The notes under the pieces are model-generated. The model was given only the letters and a program-made list of their open reading frames with translations, was not told the DNA's origin and searched no databases. From assembly GCA_009911065.1 (NCBI GenBank), contig QXWR01000031.1:1-64000 (forward strand): 64,000 nt of DNA, read 5' to 3'. The stretch is from Clostridiaceae bacterium (GTDB taxonomy: Bacteria > Bacillota > Clostridia > Lachnospirales > Lachnospiraceae). Positions 26,303 through 36,227 of the stretch are shown piece after piece. Made by a program: the position numbers and the translations under genes. The first letter of the stretch is position 1; every line of letters begins with the position of its first letter.

Positions 26303-27425
26303 TCATCACTACCTGCTGCCCTTCCAGCCTGGCCACATAGGTTTCCGGCACCACCGCAAAGGCGGGCTTTCTGATCTCCACACGCTTCACGCCTGCTGCC
26401 ATCAGCATACTGTTAAGCTGGGAAGGGTTTATGTCCCGGCCCATTTTGGCGGTCTGCCATGTGATATAGTTCTTTACTGCCTCCTTCGCCGCCCCCTCAA
26501 TGATCTTGCTGCTGGCCTGGCTGTACCGTGGTATGTAATAGGTCACGTCAACCTCAAACGGGCTTTCTATGGGTTTTGATACTGTCACTTTATCTGTAAG
26601 CGGTCTTACCTCGCTTGTGTTCAATGCCTCTTCCACCTGGCTGATCACGGCGTCCGTGGGCAGTTTCCCGTCTTGCAGTAATATTCTAATATCCACCACG
26701 CCTGCTTCCGGGCTTGTGGCCGTCACGTCCGCTATGGCCGGGGACACCTTTTTGACGTGGTATATATAGCCCCCTATCGGCCCCGCCGTGGAAAAACTCT
26801 CCATACTCTCCCGCAGGCGTTCATAATAGCTGGCGTCCGTCTCTTCGTCCGCCCCTCCCACGGTCCGGGTGATGTTCTCTATCTTGAAAAAATAATCGTA
26901 GGTGTCCATGATCTCTTTCACCTGCCCTATTGCCAGATCATTTCCGGCTTTCCCAGGCGTCAGGCACTGGCCGTTTACGTCCCCATAGGTTTCCCCGGCC
27001 TTGATCTCCAAATCTTCCACCGTGGCAAATATGATATTGCTGTCAAAACTTATCCTTGTGCCCGCCTTGACAATGACACTCTGGGGCTGTGCCTCCGATA
27101 TGTAGCACCGAAAAACAGCTATGGCCGGGGAAGCGGGCAGGCGTGGGGTATCCTTGAAAAGCTCCGCCAGGCTGTCCAGATATTTCCCTTCCGCATACCT
27201 GGGAACGTTCTTTTTGGCCGTCTCATTGATTAAAATTCTTTGCTGTACGATCACGGCGGCGGCCCAGGAGATAAAAAGCCTTTCCGGGGACGCCGGATAT
27301 ACTTTTTTCTTTTTCCCCGTCTCCTGTTCATACATCAATTCAAAAAGGGCGATCATGCTGTTTTCTATCGTTTCCACGTCCGTTTCCACGAACTCAATTT
27401 CCGGGTATTGTATTTTAGTATCCAT
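26280..27425 (-). CDS. Baseplate J family protein
   Basis: A 381-residue baseplate wedge protein (PF04865 type). It has the central domain typical of gpJ (RTVGGADEETDASYYERLRE, GPIGGYIYHVKKVSPAIADV) and the C-terminal PSQLNSMLMAAGVKRVEI. With W and I it forms the wedges of the contractile tail. It overlaps both the W gene and the I gene. Confidence 0.93.
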   Translation of the reverse strand: MDTKIQYPEIEFVETDVETIENSMIALFELMYEQETGKKKKVYPASPERLFISWAAAVIVQQRILINETAKKNVPRYAEGKYLDSLAELFKDTPRLPASPAIAVFRCYISEAQPQSVIVKAGTRISFDSNIIFATVEDLEIKAGETYGDVNGQCLTPGKAGNDLAIGQVKEIMDTYDYFFKIENITRTVGGADEETDASYYERLRESMESFSTAGPIGGYIYHVKKVSPAIADVTATSPEAGVVDIRILLQDGKLPTDAVISQVEEALNTSEVRPLTDKVTVSKPIESPFEVDVTYYIPRYSQASSKIIEGAAKEAVKNYITWQTAKMGRDINPSQLNSMLMAAGVKRVEIRKPAFAVVPETYVARLEGQQVVMNGGIEDE

Positions 27426-27744
27426 CTTCCCGCACCCCCTCTATTTCTACTGTAGGTATCAGCTGCCCCGTGGTGTGGTCTGCTTCAACTGTCACATGCG
27501 CTATAATCGCCCGTGGCTCATACCTTTCGATCTGGTCATACACATGCGCCACGATCTCATTTTCAATCACATTCAGCGGGCGGCCACGGAACGGCCCATC
27601 TGCCCCCAGGCCCCGCACCATGGGGACGGACCCTGCCACGGTATCCAGAATAATGGCAATGTTGCGCAATACTTCCTGGTGTTTGTTCGGCGGGTCCAGG
27701 TCAATGTTTTCCAGCAGTTTCCCGTCACCCCTTAAAACCTCCAT
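27415..27744 (-). CDS. Baseplate protein W (gp25-like)
   Basis: A 109-residue protein with the gp25/gpW pattern (VLRNIAIILDTVAGSVPMVR, GLGADGPFRGRPLNVIENEI). It triggers sheath polymerisation at the baseplate. It lies between the gpU-like tail protein and baseplate J. Confidence 0.88.
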   Translation of the reverse strand: MEVLRGDGKLLENIDLDPPNKHQEVLRNIAIILDTVAGSVPMVRGLGADGPFRGRPLNVIENEIVAHVYDQIERYEPRAIIAHVTVEADHTTGQLIPTVEIEGVREDGY

Positions 27745-27748
27745 ACTG

Positions 27749-28150
27749 TCACCTTCTCCCGTATTCTTTCAGCGTCACGGTCACTTCCGCCGCCCAGCAG
27801 TTCCCCCGGTTATCAAATGTTTTCATGGCGCTGGACACTTTGGTGATTGCCCATTTATAATCACCGTACACCCTGCCGCCTATCACCAGGCGTTCCGCCG
27901 TGCCTTCCCGGACCATGCGCCGCAGGTCATTCACCGATTTTAAAGGGTTTACCCCCAAAAATACGCTGAACTTCATCTTGAACGTGATCTGTTCGGGGTC
28001 CGGCCCCAGAAATTCCAAAAGGTCCGGCTGTAAATGCCTGTCATGGGTTGCGTATGCGGCGGAAGTGTCCCATTTCAGATCATCAAATGTACTAACCTTG
28101 TTAGAGGACACCGCAAAAGAAAGCCCTCCAAACGTCCCTATTTTTGCCAC
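27749..28150 (-). CDS. P2 gpU-like tail protein
   Basis: A 133-residue protein (KIGTFGGLSFAVSSNKVSTF, with TFKMKFSVFLGVNPLKSV) resembling the gpU family of contractile tails. It is placed between the baseplate V and W genes. The role is structural. Confidence 0.75.
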   Translation of the reverse strand: MAKIGTFGGLSFAVSSNKVSTFDDLKWDTSAAYATHDRHLQPDLLEFLGPDPEQITFKMKFSVFLGVNPLKSVNDLRRMVREGTAERLVIGGRVYGDYKWAITKVSSAMKTFDNRGNCWAAEVTVTLKEYGRR

Positions 28151-28153
28151 GTT

Positions 28154-28480
28154 CTACACCTCCCCCAAAACGTATCCGTCCCCGTCCGGGTAATACAGGC
28201 ACAGCACCTGGTCATTTATTTTGGGGTTCCAGTCCGTCACATAGGCGGCGTGGAAATGGCCGTCCGCTTTGTCCGTCTTATTTCCCGTCTTTTCTTTTTC
28301 CCCAGGCACCACCGCCCTGGGACGTGTCAGCACCTTAATGGGCGGGGATATGATACCCCCCAGGTTGTCAAACTTGACCCTGGCCATGCGTGTGCTGGCG
28401 TCATAAGCGTGTACGGTGCCTATCCGTATGATCTTCTTTAAAACCTCTAAAATGTCTTTTTCCTTCTGCGCCGTCATCAA
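28154..28480 (-). CDS. Baseplate assembly protein V / spike base
   Basis: A 108-residue protein with the OB-fold of the Gp5/V family (GTVHAYDASTRMARVKFDNL, NDQVLCLYYPDGDGYVLGEV). It is short, so it probably forms the hub-proximal part of the spike without a long beta-helix. It overlaps the hub gene by 4 bases. Confidence 0.82.
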   Translation of the reverse strand: MMTAQKEKDILEVLKKIIRIGTVHAYDASTRMARVKFDNLGGIISPPIKVLTRPRAVVPGEKEKTGNKTDKADGHFHAAYVTDWNPKINDQVLCLYYPDGDGYVLGEV

Positions 28481-29787
28481 TAGCCCTCCAAAATCTGCAC
28501 CAGGTCAATGTCCGTGGTGTATCCGCCTGTTAGGCTATGCTTCGCACTCTTGACCCTGTATTTTTTATCAAACTGCTGGAAGCCTTGCAGCCTTACCACG
28601 ATACCCGCCACCAGCTGAACGTCTCCCGTCATCTTGAAACTACATGTAAATTCCTGGGCATTCTTTTCCCGCAGGCGCTTCATTGCCAGGCGCTTTGCCT
28701 CTTCGGTGTTGGCCACCCTCTCATTGATTTCCAGCACCTGGCCGGTCCCTGTCATGCTGTCCGGGGTGTATGTATATTCAATGGTCTGTTTTTTCTCCGT
28801 GTTGGTATAGGACACATGACAGCTTGTATATGCTGCGTCCTTTAGGTTCGTGCCCATGCGGAAGGAAATAATATCACTGCTGCCGTATGTGATCACTTTG
28901 GATACGGGTTTCGTGTCATATTCCTGCTTGTCGAAAATAACAATGGTCATTTTCGTAACTTTCAGCGCCTTCCCCTCTGCATGGCATAAATCCTGCAAAA
29001 ATCGTATGTCAGACTGCTGTACCTGCTCTTTTTTGTCATATTCCGGGTTGTCGCTGCACTCATACAGGAAATTAAACCCCGCTTCGCTGGCAATCTGCTG
29101 CCCTATCGCCCGCAGGCTGTTTTTCTCCCAGTTCCGGGATTTCTTCATCATGCGGAAAGTGGACGTATAGGGGATTGACGTGCTTTTCAGCGCCGTTTTT
29201 AAAGGCGGCCCGGAAATGTCCACACTGTCAATTTCAAACGTCCCGCATTCCAGCACCCCGTTTTTCCCGGTGTCGTTCCAGTTCTTTTGCACCAGCGTGA
29301 CTTTCACCATGCGGGGCTGGGACACCATTGTGGTTGTCTCCTGTACCTCTGTCACCGTTGTGGAAACCTGCCCCCCTGTGGTGATACGGAAAACCTGGCC
29401 GGGGAAAATCAAATCCGGGTTCTTTATGCCGTTTTCCTGGGCAATCTGGGGGTATTTTGAAGCCTTCCCCAGATACCGCAGGGCGATTGCGGAAAGTGTG
29501 TCCCCACGCTTTACCACATAGTTAATAACTTCCGTCTGTGCTACCTGCTTTTGTACCTGTTTGGTGCTTTTAACGATTGTCGGCTTTACTTCCAGCCATG
29601 CGCCGTTCAGATTTCTTTCCATGTCGTCATACTCCATCTGGAAATCATCTGCGCTGTCCTCTTCGTTATCCGTGTAGCTGGCTTTCAGTAAATGACGTGC
29701 CAGATCGTCCGGCACGTCAATGTTAAGAAATTCCAGCCTTAATTCCACCCGGCGGGCTTCACTCATTCTAAAATCCCCCTTTGCCAT
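28477..29787 (-). CDS. Tail hub protein (late control D type) with inserted LysM
   Basis: A 436-residue protein resembling gpD/gp27-like hubs. A LysM motif ([20 protein letters not shown]) sits at about residues 88-135, inside the N-terminal half. LysM-bearing hubs are known in contractile tails of Gram-positive phages. The start overlaps the end of the tail X gene by 25 bases. The C-terminal part (KKYRVKSAKHSLTGGYTTDI) is typical of the hub family. Confidence 0.83.
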   Translation of the reverse strand: MAKGDFRMSEARRVELRLEFLNIDVPDDLARHLLKASYTDNEEDSADDFQMEYDDMERNLNGAWLEVKPTIVKSTKQVQKQVAQTEVINYVVKRGDTLSAIALRYLGKASKYPQIAQENGIKNPDLIFPGQVFRITTGGQVSTTVTEVQETTTMVSQPRMVKVTLVQKNWNDTGKNGVLECGTFEIDSVDISGPPLKTALKSTSIPYTSTFRMMKKSRNWEKNSLRAIGQQIASEAGFNFLYECSDNPEYDKKEQVQQSDIRFLQDLCHAEGKALKVTKMTIVIFDKQEYDTKPVSKVITYGSSDIISFRMGTNLKDAAYTSCHVSYTNTEKKQTIEYTYTPDSMTGTGQVLEINERVANTEEAKRLAMKRLREKNAQEFTCSFKMTGDVQLVAGIVVRLQGFQQFDKKYRVKSAKHSLTGGYTTDIDLVQILEGY

Positions 29788-29984
29788 GGCGGCAGCTGTA
29801 TACTGGGTTCGTCTTCCACCGCCGGAATGGTCAAAACCACTCCGGCAGGGAAAACAAAGGTTGCGGCATGTCTGATATTCGCCTTGACCAGTTTATCCAT
29901 ATACAGGGTGCTGCCCATCTGCTCATGGGCTATTTTGTCCCACATGTCCCCCTGGATTGTGGTATAGGTCTTGTCCTTACTCAT
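29763..29984 (-). CDS. Tail protein X (LysM-like)
   Basis: A 73-residue protein with the gpX/LysM-like pattern (TTIQGDMWDKIAHEQMGSTL, then PAGVVLTIP). Start at 29984 matches the family; the upstream part lies inside the tape measure gene end. It is a small component at the tail tip. Confidence 0.82.
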   Translation of the reverse strand: MSKDKTYTTIQGDMWDKIAHEQMGSTLYMDKLVKANIRHAATFVFPAGVVLTIPAVEDEPSIQLPPWQRGILE

Positions 29985-32900
29985 AATCAGACCGCCTTTC
30001 GTCATCTTCTTTTTTGCGGACCGCCTCTTCAAACTCCCGCAAAAGTCTCCTGTTATTCTCTTCCAGTTTCTGGTCCAGATCGTCTGGCCTGTTTCCGTCC
30101 ACCACGATTGTGGGGGAATTATGCAGCGTTATGGTGTAACCGCCCCCGCCTCCGGCTGCGATCACTTCCGGCGCTCTGGCCGTCTGTACCTGCGGCATGG
30201 GCGCTGGAATGCCCTGCGCTGCCGCTCCTGCCACGGAAGCCGCCGCACTCCGGCTGCGTTCCATGATCTGCTGGGTCTGGGCTGCCGTGTACACGGTCCT
30301 GCCCGGCATGTTGGTGATTAGTTCCGGGCCTTTCTCGCCAGCTATGAAAGTATCCGGCGTATTCCGTGACCCTACCGCAAGTTGTGGGATTTCCGGGATA
30401 TTTATTCCCATTCCGCCTATTCCCGGCACCCAGTCCGGCACTTTCAGACAGTTCAGTCCACGGATAACGACATTCACGGCACCCGTTATGCCATTGATCA
30501 CGCCCTTACAGACGGACAGAATGGCGTCCCAGATACCGCCGAAAATAGACTTTATGCCTTCCCATGCTTGTGACCAGTTTCCCGTGAATACGCCAGTTAT
30601 AAACTGGATAATCCCGCCCAGAACCTGCTGCACTGCACTGATAATGCTTCCGATTGTGTTAAACACGTTTTGGAAAATTGACAAAACCGCCGGAAGAACC
30701 GCCTGTACTACCGTCAGTATCTGCTGCATAATCGGCTGTATGATGGACCATATGGTCTGAAAAACCGTCTGGACCACGGGCAGCACTGCGGAAAGAACCG
30801 TGGTAATGATGGACCCCAGCGTCTGGATACCCTGCACAATAAAGGGCAGGACTTCCGCCACGATAAAGTTAAACACTTCCTGGATAACCGGGAGTACATA
30901 GGTCTGTATAAAGGTGATGATCTCGCTGATCACAGGCATAATGCCTGCGATAAAGTCACCAATAATCGGCATAATGCCTGCGATAAAATCCGCTATGGAC
31001 TGCACGATCTGCATGATGACCGGGGCCGCTGCCTGTATCCCGCCTAAAATTCCGGGTATCACGTTTGTGACGATCACAGACAGTATCTGTTCTGCGACTG
31101 GCACAATATGTTCCGTGATAAATCCCACCAGCGTGGACAGGGTGCTTCTTACGGAATTTATGACATTGATAAAACTGTCAAATACCGCTGCCCCTTTTGC
31201 TCCGAAAATTTCCTCTATCTTATCCCTGGCCGCTCCCAGGTTCCCGTCTGAAAATACCCCCTTGATCGTTTCGCCTACCGTTGTAACCACGGCCACGATC
31301 TTGTCAAATACCGCCAGGCCGCCTTCCCCAAATATCCGGCCTATTGCCGCCCGCACTTCGTCAAAGTGGTTCCGCAATAGCTGGACTGCCGTGATCACGC
31401 CAGTCACAATGCCTACCACGGGGAAAAGTTTCCCGGCTATTCCTCCCAGGGGTCCCAGCAGGGAACTTCCTATCTTCCCTATAGGCCCCAGGACTTTTTT
31501 AAATATGTTTCCTATGGGCGCAATCACGCCGCCCAGCTTGCCAAATCCGGCAGTAATAAATTTCCCTATGCTGCCCAGCGGGCTTTTGGCGATCACCGAC
31601 CCCAGGCCGGACAATATGCCGCCCAGCTTGCCGCCTAACAGGGAAAACGGCTTTAATACCAGCCCCGCAACTTTCCCCAGGCCGGAACCCATGCCGCCGA
31701 AAATAGACATGATACCGCTTCCGGCTGCCCTTAGTTTGGATACCAGCCCGGCGCTTGCCACTTGCGCAAGCGCCGCCTTGCTTTTGAACGTCTCCAGGAC
31801 GATCTTTGCGGTGGTGAAGCCGCTTTTAATGTGCAGAAAACCCAGCTTTGCGCCCAGTCCGGCGATCTTGAAGGCCGCCAGGCCAGCCGCCACCTTAAGG
31901 ACGGTTTGAACCAGCTTCGGGTTTTCCTGGGCAAATTCGGCCACCTTCGTGACCAGCACGGCCACCTTGTCCGCCACGTTCCCCACAATGGGCAAAAGGT
32001 TCTGGCCCAAAACAATACCCAAATTCGTGATACTGTTCTTTGCCTTCGCCATCTTGTTTTCCGTGGTGCCCGCCATCTTATCAAAGGCGCTCTGGGTCAT
32101 GCCCGTGCTGTTGATCATGTCCGCCACGCTGGCGTTGAACCCGTCCACGCCGTTGGACAGCAAAGATACTGCCGCCTTCCCGGCCTCCGCACTGCCGAAC
32201 ATGTCAGCTATTGTCTTGCCGCTCTTTTCCGCCTCCGTCTGCAAGATTGCCAGAACGTCGCCCAGGGACATGCCGCTGGCCATCAGATCAGCAAAGCCTT
32301 TGCCTGCTGCCTGCCGCAGGGCCTTGTCTGCCGTGGTGCCGCTCTTCCCCATCTCATTCAGCATAGAGTTTGCATAGGTGGTGGTTTCCGCTGCGGCAAT
32401 ACCTTTGGAAGTCATTATGGCGTATGTTGCGCCCAGCTGTTCCAGGGACACATTGTAGGAATTGGCCGTGGGAATGATCTTGCCCATAACGGAAGACAAT
32501 TCACCCACGGTCACTTTACCTTTGTTCTGTATCTGGACCAGCATGTCACTAACCGTTCCCACCTTATCCGCAGACATGCCATAAGCATTCAGAATGGTGG
32601 TGAGTACGTCAAGCGTCTGTGACGTTTCCGCAAATCCGGCCTTCGCCAGCATGGTGGAATTTGTGACGAAATTAACGGCGTCCCCGGACTTCTGGCCCGC
32701 AGAAATAGCGTTGTAAACGTCTTCTGCAATAGCCGTGGCCGCCACCCCCGTGCTGTTGGACAGCGCCATGATCTCCTGGGAGAACTTTTCAAGCGGCACC
32801 GCCTGGGTGTCCGCAATCGTTGACACCTTCGCAAGCGCCGTCTCATAACTCTGCGCCGCCTGCACCGGTCCCGCATAAAGTGCCGCCGCCACGGCAGAAA

Positions 32901-33543
32901 AAGCGCCCACGGTTCCCAGCAGCTGGGTTTTGGTGCTGGATATGCTTTCCTTTATTCGGTTTTGCTCTTCGTTCAGCCTCTGTAAATTCGCCTGCGACGT
33001 TTTCAGTCTGTCATAGGATTTTTGCAGGCGCTGGTTTGCGCCTTCCAGATCGTCCGTGTTCACTCCGGCTTCCCGCAGTTCCCGCCCCAGACTGTCAAGC
33101 GCTCTTTCCTGGTCTTCTATCGTGGCTGTGGTCTGTTGTATCTGGCTTTTGTTCCCGTTTAGCTTCTCCTTTAGCCTGTCATGCTCCCGGCCTGTTGCGG
33201 ACAGTTCATTTTGCAGACGCTTATAGTCTTCAATGTTCCCTTCCGCTTCCGCCGTTTCCATGGCTCTTTGCAGTGCTTTTTTCTTCTGTACCGTCTCCTG
33301 TAATTCCGCTTGCAGGCGGTCATGTTCGGCGGTCAGCTGCGTCAGCTTCCCCCGGTTCCTCTCTATGGCACTGCTGGCTTTCTGGTATCCGTCAATTTTG
33401 GATTGCAAGGAATTGATCTGCTTCGTGCTGTCTGCCAGCCTTTTCTGGGCGTCAACTGCCGTCTTGAACGTGCTGCTGAAATTCCCGCCCAGGGTTGCTT
33501 TCAGCTTGAAAAGCAATTCATATTCCCTTTGTGACCCAGCCAC
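29977..33543 (-). CDS. Tape measure protein
   Basis: A 1188-residue protein that sets tail length. Residues 1-220 are coiled coil (QLTAEHDRLQAELQETVQKK). A TP901-type region follows (AAQSYETALAKVSTIADTQA, GKVTVGELSSVMGKIIPTAN). Hydrophobic glycine-rich stretches at about 540-720 and 870-1000 fit membrane-penetrating parts. Start GTG at 33543 follows GGGGGTGGAAAGA. It lies right after the tail assembly chaperone frameshift product, the conserved order of tailed phages. Confidence 0.93.
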   Translation of the reverse strand: MAGSQREYELLFKLKATLGGNFSSTFKTAVDAQKRLADSTKQINSLQSKIDGYQKASSAIERNRGKLTQLTAEHDRLQAELQETVQKKKALQRAMETAEAEGNIEDYKRLQNELSATGREHDRLKEKLNGNKSQIQQTTATIEDQERALDSLGRELREAGVNTDDLEGANQRLQKSYDRLKTSQANLQRLNEEQNRIKESISSTKTQLLGTVGAFSAVAAALYAGPVQAAQSYETALAKVSTIADTQAVPLEKFSQEIMALSNSTGVAATAIAEDVYNAISAGQKSGDAVNFVTNSTMLAKAGFAETSQTLDVLTTILNAYGMSADKVGTVSDMLVQIQNKGKVTVGELSSVMGKIIPTANSYNVSLEQLGATYAIMTSKGIAAAETTTYANSMLNEMGKSGTTADKALRQAAGKGFADLMASGMSLGDVLAILQTEAEKSGKTIADMFGSAEAGKAAVSLLSNGVDGFNASVADMINSTGMTQSAFDKMAGTTENKMAKAKNSITNLGIVLGQNLLPIVGNVADKVAVLVTKVAEFAQENPKLVQTVLKVAAGLAAFKIAGLGAKLGFLHIKSGFTTAKIVLETFKSKAALAQVASAGLVSKLRAAGSGIMSIFGGMGSGLGKVAGLVLKPFSLLGGKLGGILSGLGSVIAKSPLGSIGKFITAGFGKLGGVIAPIGNIFKKVLGPIGKIGSSLLGPLGGIAGKLFPVVGIVTGVITAVQLLRNHFDEVRAAIGRIFGEGGLAVFDKIVAVVTTVGETIKGVFSDGNLGAARDKIEEIFGAKGAAVFDSFINVINSVRSTLSTLVGFITEHIVPVAEQILSVIVTNVIPGILGGIQAAAPVIMQIVQSIADFIAGIMPIIGDFIAGIMPVISEIITFIQTYVLPVIQEVFNFIVAEVLPFIVQGIQTLGSIITTVLSAVLPVVQTVFQTIWSIIQPIMQQILTVVQAVLPAVLSIFQNVFNTIGSIISAVQQVLGGIIQFITGVFTGNWSQAWEGIKSIFGGIWDAILSVCKGVINGITGAVNVVIRGLNCLKVPDWVPGIGGMGINIPEIPQLAVGSRNTPDTFIAGEKGPELITNMPGRTVYTAAQTQQIMERSRSAAASVAGAAAQGIPAPMPQVQTARAPEVIAAGGGGGYTITLHNSPTIVVDGNRPDDLDQKLEENNRRLLREFEEAVRKKEDDERRSDYE

Positions 33544-33558
33544 TTTCTTTCCACCCCC

Positions 33559-33737
33559 TTACTTCTGGTCCTGCCGCTCTGCGTCCTCTTTCGTCACTTC
33601 GTTTACGCTGTCAATCCATGCGAAAAAGCGCTTAAGGGGCAGATTTAACCAGTAATCTACAGGTGTATAAGAAAGCCTTGCTAACCTATACGATTGTTTC
33701 CGCAGAAAATTTGCGGGCCGCTCTGTCTTTAGTAGCC
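33559..33737 (-). CDS. Frameshifted extension of the tail assembly chaperone
   Basis: After a -1 slip at A AAT TTT (about 33735-33742) reading continues FGSCGLLKTERPANF, then YTPVDYWLNLPLKRFFAWID, and stops at 33559. The extension has no start codon or ribosome binding site. The conserved position before the tape measure gene makes a programmed -1 frameshift (as for lambda G-T and P2 E-E') very likely. The joined product would be about 195 residues. Confidence 0.75.
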
Positions 33738-34145
33738 CACAGCTACCAAAAAATTTCTTGCGGCGTTCTTGATCTTCATGTAATCCCGCAGGGGCAGACG
33801 CCGGATTTCATCAGACGCCATGTGCGCCGCTTTTGCGGCAATCGCAGACTGGAAGGCGGAAGACACTTCCGCAGACAGAACCACAATATTGCGCTGCTGC
33901 AATTCCAGTTCCACGTTCTCCACGTCATCACCCGTCAATTCTTCAAAGTAGAAAGTGAGACTTTCGTATTTCTTCCCCATGATCTCCGTGGGCTTCGCAA
34001 ACTTGTGGGTATAATTCAGCGACTTTTCGGGTTCCTCCTTCTTGTTGAAATCAATCACGCCCGCCGCCTGGGCCTTTTTGATCTCTTCCTGCTCCATCTG
34101 CTCTTCCTGTCCCATGGGGGTTCCCTGTACCTGCATGTTATCCAT
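33729..34145 (-). CDS. Tail assembly chaperone, zero-frame product
   Basis: A 138-residue protein with an acidic N-terminus and the FAKPTEIMGKKYESLTFYFE and EELTGDDVENVELEL core of the gpG/gpE-like chaperones that coat the tape measure. Near its end AGA AAT TTT TTG contains the canonical slippery heptamer A AAT TTT, so a longer product is expected. It lies between the tube and tape measure genes. Confidence 0.85.
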   Translation of the reverse strand: MDNMQVQGTPMGQEEQMEQEEIKKAQAAGVIDFNKKEEPEKSLNYTHKFAKPTEIMGKKYESLTFYFEELTGDDVENVELELQQRNIVVLSAEVSSAFQSAIAAKAAHMASDEIRRLPLRDYMKIKNAARNFLVAVGY

Positions 34146-34224
34146 CTTTTATTCCTCCTGTTATGGTTATAGTGTGAAAAGCCAGCGGCGTTCTGCCGCT
34201 GGCCGTGTCCTGCTGCCTCCTGGT

Positions 34225-34734
34225 TTATTTCCCCAGGGCTTTTCTTACCTCTGCCAGGTAATCCACCCCGTTAATGAAACAGATAAAATTCACGGGGTCC
34301 AGTTCGATTTTTCTTACGCCGTTTTTATACATGGCATAATAATAGCAAGCGTGTTCTCCGCTTGCTTCCGCCGGGGTTGCAATCGCCCCCTTGCCAGGCT
34401 TGAATTTCTTCGGCATGGTCCGCATAATATGTTTGACGCTTTCCTGGCTAACCTTCCCGCTTCTTTTATCCTGCAACTGCTGCGCCACCCGGCAGTCAAT
34501 GTTATGCACACGGGGTTCCGTCAGCTTGATAGCGGCGTCAGAAACCGTATTGAAGCTATATGTCACTGTCATTGCTTCCAGGTGCCCGATCACAATCGCC
34601 TCGATTTTCCCCGACATTCCGGCCCCGCTGATCTCTTCGGTCAGAAACCCGATCTCCGGGAACTCAACTTCCGCAAGACCCAGGTACTCCGTGGCGTCCT
34701 CGTAAACCGCAAAGTTTGTCACCATCTGGTCCAT
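34225..34734 (-). CDS. Major tail tube protein
   Basis: A 169-residue tube protein of the contractile-tail type (VYEDATEYLGLAEVEFPEIG, then PKKFKPGKGAIATPAEASGE). It polymerises inside the sheath. It lies directly after the sheath gene, and a GC-rich hairpin (GCCAGCGGC paired with GCCGCTGGC, about 34182-34203) separates it from the chaperone gene. This hairpin may reduce downstream transcription. Confidence 0.9.
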   Translation of the reverse strand: MDQMVTNFAVYEDATEYLGLAEVEFPEIGFLTEEISGAGMSGKIEAIVIGHLEAMTVTYSFNTVSDAAIKLTEPRVHNIDCRVAQQLQDKRSGKVSQESVKHIMRTMPKKFKPGKGAIATPAEASGEHACYYYAMYKNGVRKIELDPVNFICFINGVDYLAEVRKALGK

Positions 34735-34764
34735 ATATCTTTTTCCTCCTTTCCCCTGTTCTTT

Positions 34765-36195
34765 TTATGCCACCTTAAGGGCGGCAGTCAGATAAGACGT
34801 GTCATATTCCAGCACCCAGTCCATTTGCTGTAAAGGGGCGGGCGGGGTCAGATAGACATGGAATTTTGCACGTCCGGCCATAAGGGCGGTCAAGGGGTTC
34901 TCACTTTCCAGCATTTCCACACGCCCGCCCAGTATTTTTTCCTCTGCCGTCAATCCGTTCAGCCAGTTATTGACGCCCTGTAAAATAGCGTCTAACAGGC
35001 GGCGCTTCATGCTGCGGTCCACATAGTTCCAGTGGGAAAGCACCACCGTTTTTGCCACCCAGCGGAACATACGGTTAATACAGTAAAAATAATCAACCGG
35101 GTCCGTGTTTGCCGGGAAACATGCCGTATAGTTCCCCCAGGATACGAAACCGTTGTAAAAATTCAATCCGGTCACAATCCCGTTGTCATTCAGATAGTTC
35201 CCCTGCTGCACGTCCAGGGTGACTTCCTTGCCGTTTGCCAGGACCGTGCTGTCCGCCTGTAAAGACTTGTTGGAAGCGCTTTCGCAGGGCGTCCCGCCTC
35301 CCAGATCACCGTTGTTGTCTGTAGCCGTCATGGACCCGGCCAGCTGGACGGAAAAATCAAAAATCTTTTCGGACAGCGCCACTTTGGGCCAGCATACGAT
35401 CTGGTTAGTCTTGCTGAAATTGTTGCGCTTTTTCAGTGCCGGGGCGTCCGTGTAATACGTTGCGCCGTCATTGTCCGTGCTTGCCAGGTCAATCATGGCC
35501 ATGGCGGGAAATACACCGTTGATATTCTCCCCTTTTGCGGACATAACCGCCGCAACTTCGGGGTCATGTGACCAATTCGGACACACGATCAAATCCGGGG
35601 CTATGGTGTACTTCGGGAAAGTGCTGTCAATCAGTTCCAGCCCCGTTATGGCATGGGTGGTCACGTCATGCCCGCCGATCACGTCACGTTTCGTCACCTG
35701 GGACGGGTCCACGGACATGCTTGACACCTTCACTTCCCCGGTAATGTCCGTGATAAACTCCACTATGCAGGCGGTGTCTGTATAAAATACCTCGAAATCC
35801 TCCCCCTTTGTCTTGTTTTCCACCTTTACGCTGTCCGCAATCACTTCCAGGGGCAGTTCCACCCGGTTTTCCACGGGGGTGTAGCTTGCGGCCTTTTCCT
35901 CCGTCCTGTGCTTTGCCGGGTCCAGTACGTTCACCACAAAGACAGGGGCGATCTTATACAGCATGAATGCGGAATACACTTCCATGCAGAGGCTGTATTT
36001 CTGCCAGTCGTCAGAATACCCCAGCAGCTGTACCGCCTCTTCATAGCTGTTCAACATGACCACTTCATTGGCTTTCCCGCCCACCATCTGCACGGGGGCC
36101 GTGCCCACAACAAAGTGGACGCCGGAAGCCACGGTGACGGGGACGGAAACGCTTGTGGCCTTTTTGCTTGTGTTAATGCCATGCGTTACTGCCAT
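34765..36195 (-). CDS. Tail sheath protein
   Basis: A 476-residue sheath protein, which makes this a myovirus-type phage. The N-terminus carries GINTSKKATSVSVPVTVASG and the typical VNSYEEAVQLLGY-like element. The C-terminus has DRSMKRRLLDAILQGVNNWL and GGRVEMLESENPLTALMAGR. The ATG is preceded by GGAGGTAAAGA. It is a full-length family member. Confidence 0.94.
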   Translation of the reverse strand: MAVTHGINTSKKATSVSVPVTVASGVHFVVGTAPVQMVGGKANEVVMLNSYEEAVQLLGYSDDWQKYSLCMEVYSAFMLYKIAPVFVVNVLDPAKHRTEEKAASYTPVENRVELPLEVIADSVKVENKTKGEDFEVFYTDTACIVEFITDITGEVKVSSMSVDPSQVTKRDVIGGHDVTTHAITGLELIDSTFPKYTIAPDLIVCPNWSHDPEVAAVMSAKGENINGVFPAMAMIDLASTDNDGATYYTDAPALKKRNNFSKTNQIVCWPKVALSEKIFDFSVQLAGSMTATDNNGDLGGGTPCESASNKSLQADSTVLANGKEVTLDVQQGNYLNDNGIVTGLNFYNGFVSWGNYTACFPANTDPVDYFYCINRMFRWVAKTVVLSHWNYVDRSMKRRLLDAILQGVNNWLNGLTAEEKILGGRVEMLESENPLTALMAGRAKFHVYLTPPAPLQQMDWVLEYDTSYLTAALKVA

Positions 36196-36227
36196 TTCTC
36201 TTTACCTCCTTTTCTCTTCTCTTTCTG

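Noticed and set aside
30197..33655. Long rightward frames opposite the tape measure gene
   Set aside because: They mirror the codon bias of the leftward gene, have no ribosome binding sites and encode no recognisable domains.
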